64,000 nucleotides of DNA from Paludibaculum fermentans (lineage in GTDB: Bacteria > Acidobacteriota > Terriglobia > Bryobacterales > Bryobacteraceae), in NCBI RefSeq assembly GCF_015277775.1, contig NZ_CP063849.1, positions 5,967,501 through 6,031,500 on the forward strand, given 5' to 3'. Of this stretch, positions 41,401 to 49,722 are shown piece after piece; the stretch's first letter is position 1, and each line of letters begins with the position of its first letter. The notes beneath the pieces are model-generated. The model saw only the letters and a program-made list of their open reading frames with translations, ran no database searches and was not told the DNA's origin. Both the position numbers and the translations under genes were made by a program.

Positions 41401-42160
41401 CCAGCCGAGCGGGCTGGTATTGCTGCTGCCGCATGGCTACGAGGGGCAAGGTCCGGAACACTCCAGCGCCCGGCTGGAGCGTTTCCTGCAGCTTTGCGCC
41501 GAGAACAACATGCAAGTCTGCAACGTGACGACGCCGGCGCAGTATTTCCACCTGCTGCGGCGCCAGATGTACGGCGGGCAGGACCGGCGCGGGTTGCGCA
41601 AGCCGCTGGTGCTGATGACGCCGAAGAGCCTGCTGCGGCATGCGAAGGCGGTGAGCACGCTGGCCGACTTCACGCACGGGCATTTTGAACCGGTGATTGG
41701 AGATACGGGGACGGCTGCTCCGGACCGCGTGTCCAGGGTCATCTTCTGCACGGGCAAGATCTACTACGAGTTGGTGACGGAACGCGAAAAGCGCGGGTTG
41801 AACAACGTAGCGATCCTGCGGCTGGAGCAGATGTATCCGTGGCCGGCGGAAGAGATCGAGACCATGCTGTGGCGGTACCCGTCGACAGCGGAGATCGTCT
41901 GGGCTCAGGAAGAGCCGCGGAACCAGGGTGCGTTCCTGTTTGTCCGCGATAAGCTGGAGCCGATGCTGGCGGCGACACGGCGTACCTTGCGCTATGCGGG
42001 CCGGCAGGAAGCGGCGGCGCCCTCCACCGGGTCGAGTAAGCGGCATGCGCAGGAGCATGCGGCCGTGATGGAAGATGCCTTCAGCGCCGGGCCGGTGCGG
42101 CAGCGGCGGTACCGGGTGGTCGCCAAGGCCCAGAAGGAACTGGTGCCGGGCAAAGCCTGA
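38414..42160 (+). CDS. kgd: Multifunctional 2-oxoglutarate dehydrogenase/decarboxylase (fused E2-E1, Kgd type)
   Basis: A 1248-residue TCA-cycle enzyme. After an N-terminal tail (NSWLEEELYQDF) and Pro/Ala linker comes an E2 acyltransferase catalytic domain (about 105-340) without a lipoyl domain, ending in the active-site YDHRIIQGAESG. The thiamine-diphosphate E1 dehydrogenase follows (about 380-1230), with GMAHRGRLTVLSN, HGDAAFAGQG and RRYGHNEADDP. This is the layout of mycobacterial Kgd and corynebacterial OdhA, which work with the E2 of pyruvate dehydrogenase. Start ATG 38414 is chosen by its match to the Kgd N-terminus; 42 further codons upstream are open but unlikely. A strong terminator follows. 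Confidence 0.92.
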   Translation: MSSEPRQRITINSWLEEELYQDFVNNSSNVDESWKEKFEAEPAEEADEPAATTAVVAAPPPTETPAPTPAPPQTVQVRPVAPAVPPVALSPADQLVPLKGAPMRIAENMTLSLTVPTATSQRTIPVKVIDENRRLLNHWRDLHGKSKISYTHLIAWAMVKAIQKVPAINDAYAEIDGQAHRVVRPEINIGIAVDVAGKDGHRSLVVPSIKNAGAKGFYEFLTAFDEIVAKSRTGKLTVDDFKGTTVSLTNPGTVGTLGSVPRLMPGQGAIVATGSIDFPAEFQGVSEELRATLGVCKVMTMSCTYDHRIIQGAESGQFLGKLQSLLEGSEGFYDEIFEQTRMPYQPFRWQVDRKAASSAFRDEKRMEEIAKQAAVLQLINAYRVRGHLIADLNPLGVQPNYHPELDPTTYGLSIWDFDREFIIGNLATSGKQTIATLRTILETLRQTYCGRLGCEYMHIQHPEEKRWLQERMEPQANNWPLEETAKRRVLLKLLQAESFENFLHTRFVGQKRFSLEGGESAMVVLDECLDRGADSGVQEVVVGMAHRGRLTVLSNLIGKSMSQVFGEFEGNVDPEATQGSGDVKYHLGASGIQRTASGKEIKVSLAPNPSHLEAVDPVVEGIVRAKQTWMGDVKREKVLPILVHGDAAFAGQGVVVETLNMSQLNGYRTGGTIHLVINNQIGFTSTPDESRSSTYCTDVARTVQAPILHVNGDDPEACVRATQVAIDYRMRFKKDVVIDMICYRRYGHNEADDPSYTQPLMYKIIKAKKPIGTQYSERLTKEGSVTKDAVERIRRQIQDALNAAHEEAQSKGEKWELQEVTTFEETTVPLVCPRTAVDEGLIARVVEGMTTFPDTFTLHPKLKGFIEKRKEILKGGTADWATGEALAFGTLALEGTPVRLSGQDSGRGTFSQRHLEYFDYNTGQVHTPLMHIDPQQARFEVFDSSLSEYGVMGFEFGYSLGDPLTLTLWEAQFGDFANGAQIMIDQFVSSCEAKWGQPSGLVLLLPHGYEGQGPEHSSARLERFLQLCAENNMQVCNVTTPAQYFHLLRRQMYGGQDRRGLRKPLVLMTPKSLLRHAKAVSTLADFTHGHFEPVIGDTGTAAPDRVSRVIFCTGKIYYELVTEREKRGLNNVAILRLEQMYPWPAEEIETMLWRYPSTAEIVWAQEEPRNQGAFLFVRDKLEPMLAATRRTLRYAGRQEAAAPSTGSSKRHAQEHAAVMEDAFSAGPVRQRRYRVVAKAQKELVPGKA

Positions 42161-42183
42161 TTGGACCGAATGTAGAACAGATG

Positions 42184-42214
42184 AGGCCGGGCCTTCGGGT
42201 CCGGCCTTTTTTTG
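42184..42214 (+). terminator. Intrinsic terminator after the 2-oxoglutarate dehydrogenase gene
   Basis: AGGCCGGGCC-TTCG-GGTCCGGCCT forms a ten-base stem with a stable UUCG loop, followed by seven T. It lies 24 bases past the stop codon. Confidence 0.95.
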
Positions 42215-42236
42215 TGAAGACGGGGATCGCCGCGTG

Positions 42237-42857
42237 TCAGCTTTGGCGAGCAGAGGCCGCGCGATTGGGGGACCAGAGAGTCTCGGGCAGGTTCTGCACA
42301 TGATTTGCCCAGCGGCTCCAAACGAAGAGCGCATCGCTGAGGCGGTTCAGGTAGCGAAGATTCACAGTGTCGATGGGCAGCTGCCGGGTGGCGGTGACCA
42401 GCAGGCGCTCAGCCCGCCGGCAGACCGTGCGGGCGATATGAAGGTCCGTGTTGATGCGGGAGCCGCCAGGCAGGACGAAGCTGCGCAGGGGTGGGAGTTC
42501 GGCGTTCATTGCGTCGATCTCCGATTCGAGTTGAGCCACGTCGGCCTCGGTGATGCGGGCCTGTTTGGGGTGAACGTGCTCCGGTGTAGTGGCAAGGATG
42601 GAGCCGAGGTTGAACAGCTCGTGCTGGACGCGAATCAGGATGTCGACGAGTGGCGCGAGTGCTGATTCCGGAGATGCGCTGACAACAGCAGCACCGACGA
42701 AGGAGTTGAGTTCATCCACGCAGCCATAGCACTCGAGGCGTGGGGAGTCTTTCGCGACGCGTTCGCCGCTGGCCAGGTGCGTGTCGCCCTGGTCACCGGT
42801 TTTGGTGTAGATGCGGTTGAGCGCGAGGCGGGGTTCGTTGAACGATTGATCTTCCAT
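42237..42857 (-). CDS. Cob(I)alamin adenosyltransferase, PduO type
   Basis: A 206-residue enzyme that adds adenosine from ATP to cob(I)alamin, yielding adenosylcobalamin. The family pattern is clear: RIYTKTGDQGDTHLASGERV at the N-terminus, GCVDELNSFVGAA, FVLPGGSRINTDLHIARTVCRRAER and YLNRLSDALFVWSRWAN. The B12-dependent mutase that needs this cofactor is encoded 1.7 kb away on the other strand. No cobalamin riboswitch is seen upstream of 42857. Confidence 0.95.
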   Translation of the reverse strand: MEDQSFNEPRLALNRIYTKTGDQGDTHLASGERVAKDSPRLECYGCVDELNSFVGAAVVSASPESALAPLVDILIRVQHELFNLGSILATTPEHVHPKQARITEADVAQLESEIDAMNAELPPLRSFVLPGGSRINTDLHIARTVCRRAERLLVTATRQLPIDTVNLRYLNRLSDALFVWSRWANHVQNLPETLWSPNRAASARQS

Positions 42858-42995
42858 GGAGGCGGACTAAATTTCATTGTAGGTGGAATATACTGTGGAT
42901 GAGGGCCCAACCCTCGCATGCATGCGCAGCTAAACCAAATTCCCAGGTCTTTTTGACATCCTGACGCCCGATGGGGCGCAGAGGGGGATTGGTCT

Positions 42996-44552
42996 ATGCT
43001 GCGAATCCACGAGATTTGCTACGAGATCCAGTGCGGGTTGCCGCTGTTTGCGCACGCCTGCTTTGATATCAACCATGGCGACCGGATTGGCCTGGTAGGG
43101 CCGAATGGCGCCGGGAAATCGACGCTGATGCGCGTGGTGGCCGGAGAGCTGGCGCCGAGCGCGGGCAGCGTGATTCGCCGCGGCGGGTTGCGTGTCGCTT
43201 ACCTGGCGCAGGAAGCGCCGCGGGGGACGGGCCAGACGCTCTTCGACCGCGTGATGGAGGCCGATGCCGAACTGGCGCGGCTCCGCCAGGATCCGGATTG
43301 GTTTGGCGAATATGTCGCGTTGGGTGGCCCCGGGTTTGAAGCTCGCGTGGAGCGGGCTTTGAGCCGGCTTGGATTCCCTGAAGAGAGCTGGGGCCTGGCG
43401 ACGGAACGGTTGTCGTCGGGTCAGCGCATGCGGGCGGAACTGGCGCGGTGCCTGCTTTCGGGCTCGGACCTGCTGCTGCTGGACGAACCTACGAACCATC
43501 TGGATTCGGCGGCCCGGGCCTGGCTGGAAGGCGAGTTGCGTCGGCTGGATGAGGCCGTGCTTCTGGTGTCTCACGACCGGGCCTTTCTGAACCGGGTGAC
43601 GAAGCGGACGGTGCTGATGGAGCGCGGCACCGTGCAGTGCTTCGAAGGCAACTACGAGAAGTTCATCGAGCAGCGGTCGTTGAAGGAACGGCAGGCGTGG
43701 CAGCAGTACGAGGCCCGGGAGCGGCAGGCGGCGGCGGAGCGGGCGGCGGCGGAGAAGCGCATGGCTCTGGCGCGTAAGGTGGCAAAGGCTCCGGAGGGGC
43801 AGAGGGACGCGCGGGCTTGCGGGCCGCACTATGCGAAGAAGGCCGCGAAGGTGGCTCGGACGGCACGGATCCTCCGGGAACGGCAGTCGATGCTGGAGGC
43901 GATGGAGAAGCCTTGGGAAGAGCAGGGGATTCCGGAGCTCGACTTCAGCGCTGTTGAACGGGGCGATGAGATTGCCGTGCGCGTGGAGAGGATGAGCAAG
44001 CGTTTTGGCGAGCGGGTGCTGTTCGAAGAGATGGACCTGCACGTGGCGCGCGGAGAGTGCTGGGTTCTGTCGGGGCCCAACGGCTCCGGCAAGAGCACGC
44101 TGTTGCGGATGATGGCGGGTACGGAGCAGCCAGACTCCGGAGTGGTGCAGGTGGGTGGTCGAGTGCGGGCGGGCTACCTGGCCCAGGAGGGCGAGAATCT
44201 GGCGCTGGGGCAGACTCCGCTGGAGTTGTGTCTGAGTGTGTGCGCGGATGAGACGCGGGTGCGAACCATGCTGGCGTGCTTGAAATTGCGAGCGGAGCAG
44301 ATCCTGCGGCCGCTGGCTACGCTGAGCGCCGGCGAGCGGACAAAGGCAGGGATGGCGATGCTGCTGTTGTCCGGAGCCAACCTGTTGCTGCTGGATGAGC
44401 CCACGAATCATCTGGAAATGGAGGCCCGGGCGGCGCTGGAGGAAGCGCTTATCCGGTATCCCGGCACGGTGGTGCTGTCGACGCACGATGAGTGGCTGGC
44501 GGAACGGGTCGCCGACTATTCGTTGGAATTGGGGGCTACAATCGAGGCATGA
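42996..44552 (+). CDS. ABC-F family ATP-binding cassette protein
   Basis: A 518-residue soluble protein with two ATPase domains and no membrane part. Walker A motifs are GPNGAGKST (about 35) and GPNGSGKST (about 363); both Walker B sites read [11 protein letters not shown]. The signature of domain 1 is LSSGQR and of domain 2 LSAGERTK. A charged coiled-coil linker (about 225-305) joins them, as in translation factors that bind the ribosomal E site. It could act in translation rescue or in antibiotic protection. Its stop overlaps the mutase start (ATGA at 44549-44552). Confidence 0.92.
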   Translation: MLRIHEICYEIQCGLPLFAHACFDINHGDRIGLVGPNGAGKSTLMRVVAGELAPSAGSVIRRGGLRVAYLAQEAPRGTGQTLFDRVMEADAELARLRQDPDWFGEYVALGGPGFEARVERALSRLGFPEESWGLATERLSSGQRMRAELARCLLSGSDLLLLDEPTNHLDSAARAWLEGELRRLDEAVLLVSHDRAFLNRVTKRTVLMERGTVQCFEGNYEKFIEQRSLKERQAWQQYEARERQAAAERAAAEKRMALARKVAKAPEGQRDARACGPHYAKKAAKVARTARILRERQSMLEAMEKPWEEQGIPELDFSAVERGDEIAVRVERMSKRFGERVLFEEMDLHVARGECWVLSGPNGSGKSTLLRMMAGTEQPDSGVVQVGGRVRAGYLAQEGENLALGQTPLELCLSVCADETRVRTMLACLKLRAEQILRPLATLSAGERTKAGMAMLLLSGANLLLLDEPTNHLEMEARAALEEALIRYPGTVVLSTHDEWLAERVADYSLELGATIEA

Positions 44553-46117
44553 AGAGGGGCGCATCCGAGACTGTGCAGCCGTGTACGCTCAGCGGGATTC
44601 CGCTGGAGAGCCACTATGGCTCACCGGCTCCTGGGGAGTATCCGTACACTCGCGGTATTCATGCGGCGATGTACCGGGCGAAGCTCTGGACGATGCGCCA
44701 GTTCTCGGGTTTCGCCACTCCGGAAGAGACGAACGCCCGCTACCGGTATTTGCTGGCGCAGGGGCAGTCTGGTTTGTCGGTGGCGTTTGATCTGCCTACG
44801 CTGATGGGCTGCGATCCGGACGATGCGGCGGCGTTGGGCGAGGTGGGCAAGTGTGGCGTGTCGATCGCATCGCTGGCCGATATGGAGACTTTGTTCAACG
44901 GCATTCCGCTGGACAAAGTGAGCGTCTCGATGACGATCAATTCGCCGGCGCCGGTGCTGTTTGCCATGTATCTGGCGGTGGCGGAAAAGCAGGGCGTGGC
45001 GTTCGACAAACTGAATGGCACGCTGCAGAACGACATTCTGAAGGAGTACATCGCGCAGAAGGAGTTCCTGTATCCGCCGCGTCCTTCGATGCGGCTGGTG
45101 ACGGACGTGGTGGAGTACGCCACGCGGCATGTGCCGAAGTACAACCCGATTTCGATCAGCGGGTATCACATTCGTGAAGCGGGCTCGACGGCGGTGCAGG
45201 AGCTGGCATTCACTTTGAGGGATGGGATCGAGTATGTCGAATGGGCGCTGGAGCGCGGTTTGGCGGTGGACGAGTTCGCGCCGCGGCTGAGTTTCTTTTT
45301 CAACGCGCATAGCGATTTCTTCGAGGAGATTGCGAAGTACAGGGCGGCTCGGCGGATCTGGGCGCACGTCATGCGGGAGCGGTTCGGTGCGAAGGATGAG
45401 AAGAGTTGGAAGCTGCGGTTCCATACGCAGACGGCCGGGTGCTCGTTGACCTGGCAGCAGCCATACAACAACGTGGTGCGGACCACTCTGCAGGCGCTGG
45501 CGGGCGTGATGGGCGGGACGCAGTCCCTGCACACGAATTCCCTGGACGAGGCCTATGCGCTGCCGAGTGAACAGGCGGTGACGCTGGCCCTGCGAACGCA
45601 ACAGATCATCGCGCATGAGAGCGGAGTGGCCGCGGTGGCGGATCCGCTGGGTGGGTCGCATTACGTCGAAGCCCTGACGGATGAAGTGGAGCGGCAGGCG
45701 CTGGAGTACATCCGGCGGATCGATGAGATGGGCGGGATGATCCCGGCCGTTGAGCGCAACTTCCCGCAAGCCGAGATCGCCGAGGCGAGTTATCAGTATC
45801 AGAAGCGCGTGGAGAGCGGCGAGCAGGTGATTGTGGGCGTAAACCGCAATACGCAGGAGAACGAGCCGAAACTGGAGATTCTCAAGATCGACGAGGAGGC
45901 GGAGAAGGCGCAGGTGGAGAAGGTGGTTGCACTGCGTGCGTGGCGCGACGCAGCACGCGTCGAGGCTGCGCTATCGGCGCTGCAGGCTGCGGCGGAGAGC
46001 CACTTGAATACGATGCCGCTGATCCTGGATGCCGTGCGCGTGTATGCCACGACGGGGGAGATTTGCCGGACCCTGGGCGGGGTGTTCGGGGGGTGGCAAG
46101 AGAGAAGTGTTTTGTAG
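44549..46117 (+). CDS. B12-dependent acyl-CoA mutase large subunit (methylmalonyl-CoA mutase family, isobutyryl-CoA mutase-like)
   Basis: A 522-residue catalytic subunit of the methylmalonyl-CoA mutase family ([56 protein letters not shown]). It lacks the B12-binding domain, which is encoded by the next gene. Two residues separate methylmalonyl- from isobutyryl-CoA mutases: Tyr89/Arg207 versus Phe80/Gln198. Here they are Phe52 and Gln170, with the same spacing of 118. This points to carbon-skeleton rearrangement of isobutyryl/butyryl-CoA rather than succinyl/methylmalonyl-CoA. Family annotation alone would miss this. ATG 44549 overlaps the ABC-F stop. Confidence 0.9.
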   Translation: MKRGASETVQPCTLSGIPLESHYGSPAPGEYPYTRGIHAAMYRAKLWTMRQFSGFATPEETNARYRYLLAQGQSGLSVAFDLPTLMGCDPDDAAALGEVGKCGVSIASLADMETLFNGIPLDKVSVSMTINSPAPVLFAMYLAVAEKQGVAFDKLNGTLQNDILKEYIAQKEFLYPPRPSMRLVTDVVEYATRHVPKYNPISISGYHIREAGSTAVQELAFTLRDGIEYVEWALERGLAVDEFAPRLSFFFNAHSDFFEEIAKYRAARRIWAHVMRERFGAKDEKSWKLRFHTQTAGCSLTWQQPYNNVVRTTLQALAGVMGGTQSLHTNSLDEAYALPSEQAVTLALRTQQIIAHESGVAAVADPLGGSHYVEALTDEVERQALEYIRRIDEMGGMIPAVERNFPQAEIAEASYQYQKRVESGEQVIVGVNRNTQENEPKLEILKIDEEAEKAQVEKVVALRAWRDAARVEAALSALQAAAESHLNTMPLILDAVRVYATTGEICRTLGGVFGGWQERSVL

Positions 46118-46138
46118 GGATATACTTAAGGGGACCAA

Positions 46139-46546
46139 GTGCAGATGGATCCAAAGATCCGAGTACTGGTTGCCAAGCCAGGTCTCGACGGACACGACCG
46201 CGGAGCGAAGGTTATCGCGCGGGCGTTACGCGATGCCGGGATGGAAGTTATCTACACAGGACTGCGGCAAACGCCGGAAATGATCGTAAATGCGGCTTTG
46301 CAGGAAGATGTTCAGGTAATTGGTCTGAGCATCCTGTCTGGCGCGCATAACGCGATTGTTCCGCGGGTGATGGCAATGTTGCGTGAGAAGGAAATGGGCG
46401 ACGTAGTAGTCGTCGTTGGCGGCACCGTCCCGGATGACGACGCCGCGAGACTGAAGGAACTGGGGGTTGCGGCTGTGTTTCAGCCCGGCGCCGCGCTGGA
46501 CGAGATTGTGGCGTTTGTGAAAAGCGCCGTCCGTGCGGCTGTTTGA
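46139..46546 (+). CDS. B12-binding small subunit of acyl-CoA mutase
   Basis: A 135-residue cobalamin-binding domain. The DxHxxG motif is in [20 protein letters not shown], where His supplies the lower axial ligand to cobalt; SILSGAHN and [12 protein letters not shown] are the other cofactor loops. Length matches the stand-alone small subunit IcmB (about 136 residues). GTG 46139 has AAGGGGA five bases upstream; ATG 46145 is an alternative start. It is 21 bases after the large subunit and forms the active enzyme with it. Confidence 0.93.
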   Translation: MQMDPKIRVLVAKPGLDGHDRGAKVIARALRDAGMEVIYTGLRQTPEMIVNAALQEDVQVIGLSILSGAHNAIVPRVMAMLREKEMGDVVVVVGGTVPDDDAARLKELGVAAVFQPGAALDEIVAFVKSAVRAAV

Positions 46547-46605
46547 CGGGCCATGGAGGACGAGGCCGGCTTCCACAACATTTTGCTAGGATTTTGTTAC
46601 AACAC

Positions 46606-48057
46606 ATGCAAGACCGACTCAACATCGCCGTGTTTGTCGACTACGACAACATTGAAATCGGCGTGAAAAGCACACTTCGACGTGAGTTCGAAGTGTCGCT
46701 CGTGCTGGACGCTCTGAAAGAGCGCGGGGACATTGTCGCAAAGTTCGCGTATGCGAACTGGAGCCGCCAAGAGGGCGCCACGCGACAGATGGCGGAAAAC
46801 GCGGTGCAGATGGTGCAGCGCATTCCTTCGCCACGCGGGGACAAGAACGGCGCGGACATCAACCTGGCGCTGGACGCGCTGGAGATGGCGTTCACGCACG
46901 ACCACGTGAATGCATTTGCGGTGGTGAGCGGCGATTCTGATTTCATTCCTCTGGTGAACAAGCTGAAGGAATATGGCAAGACGGTCTTCGTGGTGGGCGG
47001 CAAAGCCTTCACCTCGACCATCCTGCAACAGAACTGCCACGAGTTCATCAGCTTTGAATCGCTGTTGAACACGGACTCGATTCCGTTGCCGCTTCCGCAG
47101 TCGCAGTCGCAGCAGGCCCAGGCGCAGGCAGGGCCGCCGACGGGCGACCGCGATCGTGAGCCATATCGCGAATCCTACAGGGATCGCAAGGAGAAGCGGT
47201 TCCGGGAGCGTGAAGAGCGCCGCCGGGAACGCGAGCAGCGGGAAGGCCCAATGCCGGCCGCGGGTCCGGCGGGCGCACCGGGCGTGGGCCCGGCTCCGAA
47301 GGATCAGCCGCAGCAGGGGCGTCCTGCTCCGCTGGACCTGGCGCTGGCCATGCCGCTGGTGGAACGTGCGCTCCAGGTGCTGGAACGCCGCAACGTTCAG
47401 CCCCAGTTGGGCCTGCTGAAATCCACCATGCTGCAGCTGGATTCCGCCTTCAACGAGAGCGCCTATGGTGCGCGCAGCTTCTCCGATTTCGTCGAGAAGT
47501 TGAAGCGGGCCGAGCTGGTCTATGTGAAGGGTACGGGCGGGCGCTACTTCATTGAGCGCAAGCACAACTACCAGGAGAAGGCGCTGCCTCGTCCGGAAGA
47601 GGCGCTGCCGCAGCTGCGCGAGGTGCTGGAGATCCACCGTCTGGAGTTCGAAGAGAGCGGACAGACGGCGGAAGACCTGGCGGCCTGGATGAAGGAAGAG
47701 TATCCGAGCTTCGACCATGCCAACTATGGCTTCCAGGGCTTTGCGGAGTTTCTAAACTTCGCCCAGGACAAGACCGTGGTCCGGCTGCAGCATCGCCAGG
47801 AGGGCGGTCTGCTGGTGAGCCTGGGTTCGGAGTTCTATCCGCAGGCGCCGCCCAAGCAGGAAGTAAAAGAAGAGGACCTGCTCACCGAGCACGACTTCAA
47901 GCAACCGATTGTGAAGGGCCAGCCGACGGCCACCGGCGAGATTCCGCCGGACGACGAGCCGCCCAAGGCAACAAAGAAGCGCGTGACGCGCAAGAAGGCC
48001 GACACGGGCGGCCAGGACAAGCCGGTGCGCCGCACCCGGCGGAAGGCCTCGGAGTAA
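46606..48057 (+). CDS. NYN-domain ribonuclease-like protein with LOTUS/OST-HTH domains
   Basis: A 483-residue protein. The N-terminal NYN (PIN-like, LabA/DUF88) domain has the acidic sites of the fold: FVDYDNIEI, KNGADINLALDAL and VSGDSDFIPL. A Gln/Arg/Pro-rich linker (about 160-250) follows. Two OST-HTH/LOTUS-like modules come next, at about 255-325 (LGLLKSTMLQLDSAFNESAY) and 340-410. The C-terminal tail is Lys/Arg-rich. The layout resembles eukaryotic MARF1/limkain-b1, where LOTUS domains bind RNA. I start at ATG 46606. It may process or degrade RNA; targets are unknown. Confidence 0.88.
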   Translation: MQDRLNIAVFVDYDNIEIGVKSTLRREFEVSLVLDALKERGDIVAKFAYANWSRQEGATRQMAENAVQMVQRIPSPRGDKNGADINLALDALEMAFTHDHVNAFAVVSGDSDFIPLVNKLKEYGKTVFVVGGKAFTSTILQQNCHEFISFESLLNTDSIPLPLPQSQSQQAQAQAGPPTGDRDREPYRESYRDRKEKRFREREERRREREQREGPMPAAGPAGAPGVGPAPKDQPQQGRPAPLDLALAMPLVERALQVLERRNVQPQLGLLKSTMLQLDSAFNESAYGARSFSDFVEKLKRAELVYVKGTGGRYFIERKHNYQEKALPRPEEALPQLREVLEIHRLEFEESGQTAEDLAAWMKEEYPSFDHANYGFQGFAEFLNFAQDKTVVRLQHRQEGGLLVSLGSEFYPQAPPKQEVKEEDLLTEHDFKQPIVKGQPTATGEIPPDDEPPKATKKRVTRKKADTGGQDKPVRRTRRKASE

Positions 48058-48063
48058 TCAGTC

Positions 48064-48453
48064 ATGGGCGACATTCAACGTATCTTCCCGAAGGATACGC
48101 CGACGCCGCGAGGTCCGTATTCGCCGGCGATCCGCGCAGGCGACTTCATCTTCGTGTCAGGGCAGGGTCCGGTGGATCCTGCCACCGACACGATGTCCTA
48201 TGGCGACATCCAGCACGAGACCAGAATCACGCTGAACAATGTGAAGCGGATTCTGGAAGCCGCCGGGGTGGCCATGACGGATGTGGTGAAGTGCAGCGTC
48301 TTTCTGCGGGATGGTAAGGACTTCGCGGCAATGAACGAAATCTACCGTGAGTTCTTCGGAGAGCAGCGGCCCACGCGCACCACGGTGGCCGTAGCGTTCG
48401 CGGATCCGACGATGAAGGTCGAGATCGACTGCATCGCCTATAAGCCTGTGTAG
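48064..48453 (+). CDS. RidA family reactive intermediate deaminase
   Basis: A 129-residue trimeric enzyme of the RidA/YjgF family, which hydrolyses reactive enamines and imines formed by PLP enzymes. GPYSPAIRAGDFIFVSGQGP is the N-terminal signature, and RPTRTTVAVAF holds the Arg that binds the substrate carboxylate. KVEIDCIAYKP ends the fold. It follows the NYN gene by six bases, so it is probably its operon partner. The strong hairpin at 48482-48513 follows. Confidence 0.93.
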   Translation: MGDIQRIFPKDTPTPRGPYSPAIRAGDFIFVSGQGPVDPATDTMSYGDIQHETRITLNNVKRILEAAGVAMTDVVKCSVFLRDGKDFAAMNEIYREFFGEQRPTRTTVAVAFADPTMKVEIDCIAYKPV

Positions 48454-48481
48454 AGTTCGAGTTCTCTGGTTGGTTTTCATG

Positions 48482-48513
48482 ACGCCGCGGGATCGACAAC
48501 GATTCCGCGGCGT
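48482..48513. terminator. Hairpin between convergent ridA and exported-protein genes
   Basis: ACGCCGCGGGATCG and CGATTCCGCGGCGT form a 14-base stem (one G-T pair) with an ACAA loop. A modest TATT follows on the plus strand. It probably terminates both convergent genes. Confidence 0.7.
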
Positions 48514-48627
48514 TATTCATTGTGGGGGAGTAAAGCGATTCGTAGCCCCGCGGCATTGGGGACGCCGGAGCCCGGTTGGGTGCAGAGCGATCCGCCGGAG
48601 CACTCCGAGCACCAGCAGTGAACGGCC

Positions 48628-49089
48628 CTACTTTTCCGGCTGCTTCTCGAACAGGAGTTTCTGATCCTGCGGGCCGCCAGGTCCTTCGAAGTGACGGTAG
48701 ATCATGACGGCCTTGCCGCCGGGCTGGGTCTCCCACTTATCGATGAGCTTGATCTCGTTTGGCCCGAATTTACCCCAGGTTTCGACGACGAGAACGGCCG
48801 CATCCCAGTGTGCCTTGTACTTCAGGGGATTGCCCTGGGCGGACACGTCGCCCTCCTGACCATTGATTACATACTTGAGCTTGCCTGCGCTGGTGCCGGG
48901 GGCCGCGTCGTGGAAGACTTCGTATTCGAGCTCCGGCTCCTTGTGGACGATGGCGTAACGCACAGCCCTGGCCGGCTGCTTGGCGAAATCGCTCTTGGCG
49001 ATGTTGAGTTCCCAGTGACCAGTGAAGTTGGGCTTGTCCTGGGCGAAGCCCAGCATGGCCGTAAGCAGCAGGAGCGCAAGAGTTCTCAT
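48628..49089 (-). CDS. Small exported protein of unknown function
   Basis: A 153-residue protein with signal peptide MRTLALLLLTAMLGFAQ, cleaved near residue 17. The mature part starts with FTGHWELNIAKSDFAK, a pattern repeated in many small secreted proteins of Solibacter-like genomes with a lipocalin-like beta fold. No active site is recognised. ATG 49089 was chosen by the signal; an in-frame ATG lies three codons upstream, and the open frame to 49626 is antisense of the alkyltransferase gene. Confidence 0.65.
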   Translation of the reverse strand: MRTLALLLLTAMLGFAQDKPNFTGHWELNIAKSDFAKQPARAVRYAIVHKEPELEYEVFHDAAPGTSAGKLKYVINGQEGDVSAQGNPLKYKAHWDAAVLVVETWGKFGPNEIKLIDKWETQPGGKAVMIYRHFEGPGGPQDQKLLFEKQPEK

Positions 49090-49215
49090 AGACAGCATCC
49101 AGGATAACCCCGTGATTGCGAGAGAGAGCAAGGATCGGAGTTTTTTCCGGGCCGGGCGCGCGTATTGTCGAAGCATGGACGGGCCGCGGAAAGCGGCCTG
49201 AAAGGAGCGGAGACA

Positions 49216-49722
49216 ATGACTGGGATGCGCTATTCGACAATGCAATGTTCGCTGGGCTGGGTGCTGCTGGCGGCCCGCGAGGACGGGGTTTGCGCGATTC
49301 TGCTGGGGGATGGACCGGAGGAGTTGACGGCGGATCTGCGCCGGAGATTTCCGCGGGAGGTTCCACACCTGGACACGGACGGGCTCCAATGCTGGCTGGA
49401 CCAGGCGATCGAGTCCATTGAGCACCCGGGCACAGCATTGACGCTGCCGTGGGCGGAACAGGGAACTCGCTTCCAGCAGCGGGTGTGGCGCGAGTTGAAG
49501 ACGGTACCGGCCGGCTCGACCACAAGCTATCGGGAACTGGCCGCGCGGGTAGGCAATCCGAAGGCGGTGCGGGCCGTAGCCCGGGCGTGCGCGGCGAATC
49601 CGCTCGCCGTGGCTGTGCCGTGCCATCGTGTATTGCGAGTCGACGGCGAGTTGGCCGGGTATCGCTGGGGCTTGGATCGCAAGCGGGCGCTGCTGGAACG
49701 GGAGGCGCTGGCATGGGCCTGA
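49216..49722 (+). CDS. Methylated-DNA--[protein]-cysteine S-methyltransferase
   Basis: A 168-residue suicide repair protein that takes the alkyl group from O6-alkylguanine. The acceptor Cys136 is in VAVPCHRVLR; TSYRELAARVGNPKAVRAV is the recognition helix. Ada-like proteins have the same C-terminal half, but the N-terminal Ada and AraC domains are absent. ATG 49216 has AAAGGAG eight bases upstream. Its last ten bases overlap the start of the 2OG oxygenase gene, so the two are translationally coupled. Confidence 0.93.
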   Translation: MTGMRYSTMQCSLGWVLLAAREDGVCAILLGDGPEELTADLRRRFPREVPHLDTDGLQCWLDQAIESIEHPGTALTLPWAEQGTRFQQRVWRELKTVPAGSTTSYRELAARVGNPKAVRAVARACAANPLAVAVPCHRVLRVDGELAGYRWGLDRKRALLEREALAWA

